Both the position numbers and the translations under genes were made by a program. Of a DNA stretch of 64,000 nucleotides, positions 45,278-54,228 are shown one piece after another; positions within the stretch are counted from its first letter, which is position 1, and every line of letters starts with the position of its first letter. Below the pieces are notes generated by a model. The model saw only the letters and a program-made list of their open reading frames with translations. It ran no database searches and was not told the DNA's origin. This stretch comes from Orychophragmus violaceus (lineage: Eukaryota; Streptophyta; Magnoliopsida; Brassicales; Brassicaceae): NCBI GenBank assembly GCA_030180135.1, contig CM058233.1, positions 61,400,500 to 61,464,499 on the forward strand, in the 5' to 3' direction.

Positions 45278-46124
45278 AAACCCTAGCCGGTCCATCTTGG
45301 TTAAAGCTCGAACGGATGCTGGAACATGGATGGAGCTTCATAACATAATCCCTACATCTACAGCATCAGTTAATACTACTCATCTGAGTCGATGGACTAA
45401 ACCAGAGGTGGGCTTCGTCAAATGTAACATAGGAGCATCGTGGACCTCTCCACACATGTATAGCGGAGCCTCCTGGATTGTTCGTGACCACCGAGGAGTA
45501 CCTCTTTTTCACAGTCGTCGTTCTTACTCCAACATCACATCGGCAATAGAAAATGACCTGATGAGTTTTGTGTGGGCCATTGAATCGATGACGACCTTGA
45601 GAACTTGTAAGATTACTTTCGAATCTTCCTCGGTGGAGGTTAGAACTATCTTGCTCAATCCGGACTCTTCACCCTCGCTACGGCCACTTGCCAACAGAAT
45701 TCTGCTCATGCTAAACGCTTTTGAAGATTGGAGTGTATCTCACTGTTCAACATCTCAGAACCGTATAGCACTACAAGTTGCGGATAGTGTGATAAAGGAT
45801 CAAAGACTCTTCCAGTCATACGTCGCCAGAGGAGGCCCGAACTGGCTAGCGCAAACAACTCTAGAAGACGCGGCGCTAAACTGAGGATTAGTCATCATCC
45901 TTTCCTGCTTATACTTTACCCTGTCTTGTAAGGGAATACCACTACCTGCTGGGGTGTGTGGTTCTTCTACCTCACCTATTGGTGTTGCTCTGCTTCTGTT
46001 TTTGGCCCTTACTTTGTTTCTGGGCTTGTTTTTTGGTTTAACTCTGTTCCAGGTCTCCCTGTAACATTTTGCTTCTTGGTTTTGAATACATACACAAGCG
46101 TTAAAAAAAAAAAAACCCTAGCCG
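45278..46124 (+). mobile_element. 5'-truncated LINE with 12-bp TSD
   Basis: AAACCCTAGCCG is at 45278-45289 and 46113-46124. The right copy follows a poly(A) run. The insert (45290-46112) holds the last part of a LINE ORF2 and its 3' UTR. Confidence 0.85.
45291..45884 (+). pseudogene. LINE ORF2 C-terminus, RNase H-like domain
   Basis: An open frame of about 195 residues without its own start (the first TTG is not credible). WTKPEVGFVKCNIGASW, GASWIVRDHRGVPLFHSRRSYS and DLMSFVWAIESM match the plant RNase H-like module at the end of LINE polyproteins. It ends NWLAQTTLEDAALN before TGA. Endonuclease and RT are lost by 5' truncation. Confidence 0.8.
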
Positions 46125-46983
46125 TTGAGTTTGAGCACAAAAATTAGACCGCCAATACTCGGGTTCCATAGTAGACATCTCTGAAATGCATGTTAAATCT
46201 TCAAAAGGACCACTCATCGATAATAATAATGCATACTAAGTCACAACTTTAGTGTGATCTTTAATACAAGGAAACAACCTTCAGAAACTTCATCCTCTCA
46301 GTTGAGATTTACCCATTTTTATGAGACCAACTCTTTTGGAATCCTCACTATGCCTTGCTTCGCTATAAAATCTACAACATACAAAAACATGATATATATA
46401 TATATATATAGATATATCATATGTGGAAATAAAATATAAAAAAAAGTTTATATTAAAACCATATACCTTGGGTCTAAAGAATGGGCTAAACAATTTAGAG
46501 GAGTATTATTCTTCGCCCAACGAGCCACTAAGATATCATAAACAACACCATATAAGAGACTATAATGAGACAATTGAAGTCTTTCTTTAATGTATTTCTC
46601 AGATTTCACCTTCTTAATCATGGAATATCACATCTCATAAACTAAGTGAACACAAGGCTTTTCAGTATAGCACAACCTAATCATATCATATATGGCTCTT
46701 GTGAAATCAATAATATAAAACCTTTTTCCCACCAATCACCATTCAGATTTTCTCCTTAACAAATTTTGCACTTTTCACTTATGACCATTGTTTTAACGCC
46801 AACTTTGATAAGTTAATTCTCTTAAGCATCACAATAACGGAATCAAAACGAGTACCGAAAACCGAAAGTAACTTAATATGAGAGAACTTGCTATCGGATT
46901 TAGTCGCTATCTAGTCATAAAATATCGTTTAACGACTATTTTACGACGAAAAGTGCAGTCACAAATGTTGTTTTCTTGTAGTG
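46125..46983 (-). mobile_element. AT-rich sequence ending in a CACTA-type terminus
   Basis: The minus strand from 46983 reads CACTACAAGAAAACA, the typical end of plant CACTA elements, followed by GTCGTAAAA-like subterminal repeats (about 46870-46945). The other terminus was not found, so only one end is supported and the left limit is unknown. A TA microsatellite lies at about 46391-46420. Confidence 0.5.
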
Positions 46984-47350
46984 AGAGCATCCCCATGAAT
47001 GTGTGTTATCCAATTGCATGCGTCATATGTTTTTGCATTCGCTTCCACATTTCTTAATGCACAAATGTTCTTCAAAGCAAGATTGAGTGTATGAACAACC
47101 CATGCTGTCCAATAGATGTGAGGATACACACACTCAATAATATCTCCAGCCGTCTTACATTTTGATGCATTGTCAATGATGATCTGCAAAACTTTTTGGA
47201 AACTAACTTTATTTATAACTTCTTTTAGCATATTAGAAATGAAGGCTCCACTCTTCATTTCTCCAGAAAAATTCACAGACTTGAGATATAAATGAGAACA
47301 TCCAGAAATAGCAATTAAATTAAAGAGAGGCTTTCATGTAGTATCACTCT
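46984..47350 (-). pseudogene. hAT-like transposase fragment (DUF659 type)
   Basis: The minus-strand frame reads RPLFNLIAISGCSHLYLKSVNFSGEMK, then IIDNASKCKTAGDIIECVYPHIYWTAWVVHTLNLALKNICALRN, then CNWITHIHGDA. These are the DUF659 core motifs (DNAS...C, YWT..VVHTLNLALK). The fragment ends abruptly at the CACTA terminus and has no N-terminal BED finger or C-terminal dimerisation region. Confidence 0.75.
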
Positions 47351-47529
47351 AACAATCTTACACAATCATTACCTCTTTTTCATTCGAAGTTGACTTAAGT
47401 GGGACTAATTGCTTCTCAACATGACTTCATTCTTTTTGTAGAAAAGTAGTTCTCAAACTAATATAATAGGGGGGCATATAACCATCAAGTTTGTTGGCAA
47501 CAACAAACTGATAAGACCTATAGTAGTGA

Positions 47530-49157
47530 GGGTTTCTTACAATCCCTGTTGGCCTCCAACTTTTTGAGCTTATCCTCGAGCCCCCTCAACGCCGCTTGTA
47601 CCTCCACCAGCTCAGCCTTTTCCTCCACGAGACTCTTCTCAGTCACGTCCGCTGATATATCATGGTTTTTACTAGTTTTAGACCATGATATAAGTGTGTT
47701 TTAGAGTCTATTTGTGTTTCTTTAGAGTTTACAGGTTTTATTAGGTACAAGCACATTTGGAGCAGAAGTGGAGATTTTGGAGCTGTTTGGTGCATTTTGG
47801 AGATTTGGTCCGAGAGACAGAGTTCACTGTCCAGTTTTGGAGACTGCGTCGATCGTTGCACACCTGCATCGATCGATGCATAGCGCGAATGGGCCAAACT
47901 CGGCGGATTAATGAAGAATGCTGATATTGCAGAAAAGCCCAGATATTTACACAGAAGTCCAAAACGTGTTTTAGACTATATATTAGGGTTTTTAGCCACT
48001 TGTTTAGGCAACGCTTTTATTAAGTTTTATTTTATTTTCAGAGAGCCTTAGGGGCTGATCTTGTTCTCGAAAGAGACTTGATTTCGAACCCCTGTTGATT
48101 ATTTTGATATTTGGTTTTCTACTTATGATATTTTCTGTCTCGATGAACATGTCTGAGTAGTTTACCTGTTAGGTTGAAGGATTCTCATTAGGGATTTCAT
48201 GGAACTATAGTTTAAATCAATCTGTAGGGATTCATATCTGCTAGTTCTTTGTTTAGGTTGTTCTTAATGCTTAATCTGAAGTAGCTAATCAGAATTATGA
48301 TGTTAGGTTGATTAATGCAGCGAAAGTTGGTTAATTTAGCTAGAAAGAACCTAGATGAGCAATTAAACTTCTCGCAAACGAAAGTTTGGTTTAGGTTAAT
48401 TGTGAACATATCAAACTTGGAATTAATGCTGGTTTAATCTGTTAGTTCTCGCAAACGAAAGTTTGGTTTGCTACACTTAGACTTAGAGAATTATCGCAAA
48501 GAAATTTGGTTAGTTCTATATCTGTGTTTGAGTTCTAGAACAGTTATTGATTAGATCATGATTGACTGATTGCTTGTGTTCCTGATTTCCTGAGAACTCC
48601 TGAAACCTAACGTTTCGCCTCCTTGCTCACAAACCACTCCTGCTACTGATTTACTTTTCTGCTCGGCTTTTAGTTTAATCACCTTTGCTTTCTCCTAGTT
48701 TAATCACTTATGTTCTTATCTATCGTTGACCGGAGTCCCTGTGGATTCGATACCCTAAGTACTACAACTACATCACTATGCACTAGCAGTTAGAATAGGG
48801 TTAAAACTACACCTATCATCCGCCCAGGATGTCTGGACAGCGAGCTCAGCCTTCATCTGCTCGAGGAGGAACTCCATCTCTCCAACCTCCCTTGCAGAGG
48901 CCGCCTCACTCAACCGAACCTCAACCAGTGTAGCATAGCGATTGATCTTCTCGATTGCCTACAAAACAAATTAAACCATTAACACAATAAACAACCATCA
49001 AAGTATGGACACAATAAACAAAAAATGGATTACCTTTCCACCTGCGACCTGGGAGTCGATGTATGCTTGCTTCTCGACCATGTCCTCAATGGTCGGGAGC
49101 GCACAACCCTCCCATTTGACGTGCCACAAAAGGCAAGCCATCTCCTATGGAATCTCC
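47530..49157 (-). pseudogene. Coiled-coil transposon-associated gene, split by a solo LTR and by Copia-3
   Basis: On the minus strand, exon 49157-49034 (MACLLWHVKWEGCALPTIEDMVEKQAYIDSQ) ends at GGAAAG/GTAATC. A 75-bp intron runs 49033-48959 with acceptor TTTGTTTTGTAG. The next exon (48958-48819, continuing at 47652 to about 47530) encodes a Glu/Leu/Ala-rich coiled coil (VEVRLSEAASAREVGEMEFLLEQMKAEL ... LVEEKAELVEVQAALRGLEDKLKKL). The solo LTR 47653-48818 interrupts the second exon, and Copia-3 interrupts upstream coding sequence. It resembles accessory genes of plant transposons; I do not assign a function. Confidence 0.6.
47653..48818. repeat. Solo LTR, Athila-like, with perfect 5-bp TSD
   Basis: TGATATATCATGG...ACACCTATCA, 1166 bp. 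TCCGC is at 47648-47652 and 48819-48823. It contains CTGTGGATTCGATACC near its end, a motif typical of Athila-type LTRs, and a repeated TCTCGCAAACGAAAGTTTGG (about 48370 and 48447). A paired palindrome of the Copia type lies at 47846-47859/47866-47879. Family assignment is tentative; boundaries are firm. Confidence 0.8.
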
Positions 49158-49839
49158 TGAAGGAATTTCTAGCAGTTCTAATCAGGATTAGCAACCCTAG
49201 TATGAATTCCGAGCCTAGGATCTAAGGTTCATATAATTGAATCTATGGGATCTCAGATTTACCTAGTGATTTGCAGCGGAAGTTTCAGCAGATAATCGAG
49301 ATCACGAAGCACCTCAAACGCTGTGCCTCTACTGGTATCCACACGCACACAAACTAGACAGGAGGGATGCTAGTTCCTATAGAGATCCAATCTCTTCAGA
49401 GGTTTCTATTCAAGTTCTGGTGGCTGTGAATTAGGTTAGAAAACAGTTTAGGTCGACCATATATCTTATATATGTCGACTTAAACCATAACGGAATTAAC
49501 CAACGACTAAACCGAATTAATCTGATTAATCCGCGAGTTGCATCGATCGATGCACTATCTGCATCGATCGACACTGCCCCAGAATATTGATATCGAATGC
49601 ATATCAAATATGCATTCACTGGATCATTACATTAATGATCAACCTCGTCTTTTACGCCCAGTTTGCTTAGGTGTGTGACCCTGTAGGATCATATAACACT
49701 AGCAATGAGTTCTCAACTCATTGGTCATAAGTGGCTTCTAGCAAAGCGTTATGACTACCTAGTGTTATGTGATTGTCTCATCTCGACTATACGACTTTCA
49801 CTTAGAGTAAGTACAATAGATTTCAGGACATTCCCAACA
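49158..49839 (-). repeat. Copia-3 3' LTR
   Basis: 682 bp, closely matching the Copia-2 LTRs. The palindrome module is at 49540-49553/49561-49574 with a 7-bp spacer. The donor-like CACTAG/GTAAAT (minus strand, about 49263) is retained. Confidence 0.9.
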
Positions 49840-50497
49840 ATCTCCCACTTGTACTAGAATCATCTATTCCTTTAATCCCTTTGTAGCTATATCTCAATCC
49901 AGCATAAGGCAAGAACTGTGTCATCCTTATTAAGCTAGATCACGTTTATCGAATCCCGATTTGTACTGATAAAACAAACGACTGACAATCACCTCGTTTG
50001 AGCGCGGCCACGCATTTCCAGTATCAAATCTTCGATAGGCCCAGAGATATTTAACTCCTATTATATAGGAGGTACAAATCCCATCTCGTTCCATCCATGT
50101 CTCTTTTATATCTCACGATACGCCTAATCAGTGTCTTTATAATCACCAGTTACGGCTGACGTTTGACAAAGTCAAGACGAACCAATCCATATAAGAGAGG
50201 ATATGATGTACTCAGGTCTTAGGACTACACTCTTTAGTCGTAATGAGAAACTCTTATGACACTCATATAACATCTTGTAGAGTTCTCATTAACGGGCCAA
50301 GTCCGATCATGTGTTCTTTAACACATATCTATGTGATTGACTTTAATACACTTATTAATGACTCCATGAAACATAGTCATCAGTCACCTCACATACTAGT
50401 CTCACGTGGTTGTTAATGTCCCATTTTAACAACCTCGACCAAGGACCATTTATAATTTATATCATTTATTGCTTATAGGGTTTCATGATCAAGTCAC

Positions 50498-52521
50498 TGT
50501 AACATCCCCGAACCGGCCTACGGGCCATTGGGCGTCCATAGGACCAGAAACACGAACTTAAGGCTGAGATGGCCAAAAGGGAAGTGTTCTATGGACGGAA
50601 TTAGGTTAAGCTCAGCTGGAACGGAGCTTAATCAATCGGGAATCAGCTGGAATGAGTGTGGGTAGCTCGGCTCAGCTCGGTTGAAGTGTGAAGTGTGGAA
50701 TGAGCTGATCAGCTAGTGTCACTAGCTGATCTTAGCGCCCATAAGCGAATGGCCACCAAGGGACTTGTGTCCATTCGCTAGTCCCAAAGGCAACCATTGC
50801 CATGGGCGGTTATGGGGCGATCTAAGGCTTATAAATAGAAGCCTTGGAGGCCATTTTCGCACACAAGTTCACAAGGGGGAAAAACCCAGATTTTTCTAAA
50901 GGCAAAGGCCAAGAAAAACCGAGTGAAACACTAGAGAGAGAAAGGCGTTGTGGCCGGTTTTCTAGAGAGAGAGTCGGCGATTGTTCAAGGGTTTTGGTGG
51001 GTGAATTGGAGCGGCTTAAGGAGGAATTATGGCGGGAGAATCAAGCCGTGATCCGGGCAAGTCCACCACGACCGCAAAGGTTAGTCCGAGTCCCTATCTT
51101 CTCTCGGCCTTGGGTCAAACCGTGGCCTTTGGCCGGTTAAGTTGTGGCCGGATTACTCCCTTCTTCTTCTCCTTCTTTTGGAACTAGAACCGGGTTAAGA
51201 AACACGGTTGTAGAGTCGGCTTGGTTGATCCTTCAAACGATCGGCCGAAGGCCATGATCGCGGTTCAATTGGTCGGACTGTGTGTCGCGGCGCTGAGGAT
51301 GGTTGGGTCCATATGCGTATGATCGGACGGTTGTTGGGATGACAATCGGGTCATGAGATGGTCGGACGGTTTATCGGGAATCGATAGCCGGACCATACCG
51401 CAGGATGGACTGGCCGGCGCAACGGTCTGGAAATGACCGGCGAACACGCGGTATGACGTAAACTGCTATCGGATGGTCGGGCCAGTCGCGGACCATGCGC
51501 CGCGGTATCGGATCGTTGGTAACCGTCCGCGGAACCAACGCGTCCGTTCGCGGTGAACAGTCGCGACCGTTCATACCGAACGAGTGCCACGGTCGTGAGT
51601 CGTCAGTCGGATGTTCGCGACGTCCGTAAGGACGATCGCTGATCATGCGCGAATCGGCTTACGGCAGTACGCGTGGGACGGTAGCCGGATGCGCGTATAG
51701 TCCATACGGACAAGCGCCATCGGACGGGTATCGGCTCTCGGCATGCGCTTACACGGTTGGACGGATGGGCTGATGCGCGATCGCGATACGCGATGTTGTC
51801 GGCACGGTCGTCCGCACGGTCTTCACGGACGTGCGTACGGTACGTACTGACGGGCATCCTTACGCGATAGCGGCATACGGTCGGACGCGGCTAAACACGC
51901 ATCGCGCATGTTCGGATCCGTTCATGCGGATTGACGGACTGCCGAGACGCGGATCGCGGTACGTGGACTGACGTGTGCGATTATGGACAGCGGCTACGGC
52001 CGTGTATCCGGAATGGTCGTGACGCGGTCCGTTTACTAAACTTAGCCGATATTAGATGGAATTAGAACGGTTTAGGGATTTCATGTTGCATTGGGTTATT
52101 GAGCATATAGAATTGTATAATGCTAAGTTGATGGTTATACTTTTCATACTTATGTTGTTTTGTTGCATTTCAGGACATGCGGACGATCATAAGGATGATC
52201 GATCCTAGGAGCGGACCGAGACGGGACGAGTGGTGTGTGTGTAGAGATAGACTTGTTTAGGACCGAATACTGTATTAGCATAATGCACTTGACTCACATT
52301 GTATTTGGTACCTTGGTTTGATTAATAAAAGTCTATTTCTGTCTTATGATAACTCGTTTGCCTTAGAATAAAATGAACGGAATTGTTGAATGGAAATGAA
52401 CTTAAGATGAATTTGACTAAGTATAGAATAAATGGGCTTGAGGTTGACAACGAACCTCAAGTCGGAATACTTAGGGAATGGAACGGCCGTTCCGGCCGTA
52501 GTGTCGGGATGGGGTGTTTCA
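50498..52521 (+). repeat. Gypsy-3 5' LTR
   Basis: TGTAACATCCCCGAACC...GTGTTTCA. TATA box TATAAATA at 50830-50837. The part 51200-52030 is GC-rich and packed with CG dinucleotides, with no useful ORF. A potential coding exon (ATG 51029) with donor AAAG/GTTAGT at 51079/51080 lies downstream of the TATA box, and acceptor-like TTGCATTTCAG/GAC at about 52173. Confidence 0.95.
50830..50837 (+). promoter_or_regulatory. TATA box of the Gypsy-3 LTR
   Basis: TATAAATA in an otherwise GC-balanced region. The copy in the 3' LTR is at 57984-57991. Confidence 0.6.
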
Positions 52522-52670
52522 AGTTGGTATCAGAGCGGAGTTATTTCCTAGGCTTTGGGTTAAGGGCTACACCACTCGTCCGGGTTGAGGTCTGCGGTAG
52601 AAATGCATTAGAACTATTAGGACTTGAAGATTGCTTGCTTGATATTTATTGTATCTTGATGAATCTTCAG
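51080..52670 (+). other. Predicted leader intron of Gypsy-3 spanning the LTR end and PBS
   Basis: Donor CGCAAAG/GTTAGT at 51079/51080; acceptor TTGATGAATCTTCAG/GTTGG at 52670/52671. The 17-codon exon from ATG 51029 (MAGESSRDPGKSTTTAK) would join in phase 0 to gag at VGKKSKRTKDKDKE. Both sides are Lys/Ser/Thr-rich. Without splicing, gag would more likely start at ATG 52659. Prediction only. Confidence 0.4.
52524..52537 (+). other. Primer binding site of Gypsy-3
   Basis: TTGGTATCAGAGCG, two bases after the LTR; initiator-Met type as in Gypsy-2 and Gypsy-4. Confidence 0.85.
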
Positions 52671-54158
52671 GTTGGTAAGAAGTCCAAGAGGACTAAGGAT
52701 AAGGATAAGGAGGTGTCTGCGACCGGCCAAGGCCCGAAGGTCCAGACCACTCCTGTTGCGCCTGGGTTAACCGGTCCTGAGGTTAACCAGACAGGCATTG
52801 AGCCTTTGGCTCCTCACGTTCCTGACGGGACTAGGGTTTCCGAACCGGACGTCCGGGCTAGGGATGAGGAGGAGCGGATGGGCGAGTCATCTTCTCATGC
52901 GGTCCACAATGAGACCGGTCTTGAGAACGATGATGCCACAGGTGGTGGTGACGGTGAGCCGCTTACAGCTGTCCCGAACATCGGTCAGATGTGGACGCTG
53001 CTTAAGACGGTCATGGACCAGCTTACGACTTTGAACCAGAGCATCTCTGGCCTGAAGTCAGCTGAGGGTGAGCCGCGGGTCCAAGTCCCCGAGACTTCGG
53101 CCCCGAGTGATGACGACCCAGGCGTAGTAGTGATAGAGTCACCGGTTCATAAGAAGGACCGTAAGGTGGACTATCTCAACGTCTTGGGCCATATCACCAA
53201 GTTGGGAACCAAGCCCTTTAAGGGCAGTGCTGACCCACTTGAGGCTGATGAATGGAGGTCACGGCTTGTCCGGAACTTCCGTTCAACCCGTTGTCCAAAG
53301 GATTACCGTAAGGACATTGCGATCCACTTCCTGGAAGGGGATGCGCATAATTGGTGGCTGTCAGTGGACAGACGCACCAAGGGCCTTCTCGAGTCGTTCG
53401 AGGACTTTGAGACTGAATTCAACCGGAAGTACTTCCCGGCCGAGGCTTGGGATCGTATGGAAGGAAAGTATTTGAGTTTGGTCCAAGGTTACAAGACGGT
53501 TCGGGAGTATGAGGCCGAGTTCGACCGTCTCAGACGCTTTGTGGGACGGGACGTAGAGGATGAACCAGCTCAGGTCCGTCGGTTCCTTCGCGGCATGCGT
53601 CCGGAACTTAAGACCCACTGCTCGGTTTGTTCTTACGATTCGGTCTCGGAGTTGGTCGAACGGGCCGCAACGGTCGAGGCCAATTTGGTCGAGGCGAAGC
53701 AGGCGGTGGCCAAGTCGCAAGACAAGGGGGCCAGCCGACCTGTGAAGGACCTAAAGAGGAAATGGGGCCAAGGGGCTGATAACCAATCCTCTGACCGCGC
53801 AGAATGCACCTCCTGTGGGAAGCAACACTCCGGGAGCTGTTGGAAGAAAAGGAGGACCTGCGTGAAGTGTGGGAGCAAGGACCATGAGGTCGCGAGCTGT
53901 CCACAGGCTGAGGGTATCAAGGAAGTGACGGAGAAACCGCGCACATGTTTCCGTTGTGGACAACCGGGACACTATGCCCGGGAGTGTCCGAGTGGCCGAG
54001 ACAGACGGTCGGGAGCTCCGAAAGTGGAGCGGGGTCGTGAGGGCCGTACGGGACCTACTAAGGGTACGGCTGCTAATCCCCGTATCTACGAGCTCGTGAA
54101 GGACTCGGGAGAGGCCGGCTCCTTCGATGCGATTACTGGTACATCACTTGAACCCTAA
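52659..54158 (+). CDS. Gag of Gypsy-3
   Basis: The frame is open from 52383, but that start is a TTG in the LTR. ATG 52659 (MNLQVGKKSKR) is the best start in unspliced RNA. The gene encodes an acidic, low-complexity N-terminus, then the retrotransposon gag domain (FKGSADPLEADEWRSRLVRNF, HFLEGDAHNWWLSV, EFNRKYFPAEAWDRMEGKYL, YEAEFDRLRRFVGRD), then three Cys/His clusters: an atypical CTSCGKQHSGSC, then canonical CVKCGSKDHEVASC and CFRCGQPGHYAREC. It ends at TAA 54156-54158, inside the presumed gag-pol intron. The capsid/nucleocapsid precursor packages the RNA in cytoplasmic particles. Confidence 0.88.
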   Translation: MNLQVGKKSKRTKDKDKEVSATGQGPKVQTTPVAPGLTGPEVNQTGIEPLAPHVPDGTRVSEPDVRARDEEERMGESSSHAVHNETGLENDDATGGGDGEPLTAVPNIGQMWTLLKTVMDQLTTLNQSISGLKSAEGEPRVQVPETSAPSDDDPGVVVIESPVHKKDRKVDYLNVLGHITKLGTKPFKGSADPLEADEWRSRLVRNFRSTRCPKDYRKDIAIHFLEGDAHNWWLSVDRRTKGLLESFEDFETEFNRKYFPAEAWDRMEGKYLSLVQGYKTVREYEAEFDRLRRFVGRDVEDEPAQVRRFLRGMRPELKTHCSVCSYDSVSELVERAATVEANLVEAKQAVAKSQDKGASRPVKDLKRKWGQGADNQSSDRAECTSCGKQHSGSCWKKRRTCVKCGSKDHEVASCPQAEGIKEVTEKPRTCFRCGQPGHYARECPSGRDRRSGAPKVERGREGRTGPTKGTAANPRIYELVKDSGEAGSFDAITGTSLEP

Positions 54159-54228
54159 TTTCTTCAAATTACTGCATGGCATATTGGGGAAATAAAGCGG
54201 GGCTTATATGCATTGTGGGAATGTGTAG
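54139..54228 (+). other. 90-bp presumed intron between gag and protease of Gypsy-3
   Basis: Starts GTACATCAC after codon base one and ends AATGTGTAG. Length 90 keeps the frame. It contains a single in-frame stop (TAA 54156). Removal gives AITG followed by TVVVGGVETLTMFDSGATHSF, the usual spacing before the protease active site. An alternative is stop-codon readthrough or a small insertion. Confidence 0.5.

Noticed and set aside
50844..51140. 98-codon ORF repeated in both Gypsy-3 LTRs (also 57998-58294)
   Set aside because: It starts only with TTG and lies in the transcribed leader. The frame from ATG 51029, ending at a splice-donor-like site, is a better reading.
51265..51857. Overlapping Arg/Ser/Thr-rich minus-strand ORFs in the CpG-rich LTR block (also 58419-59011)
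   Set aside because: High GC lowers stop frequency. Composition is uniform, several frames are open at once, and no domain is visible.
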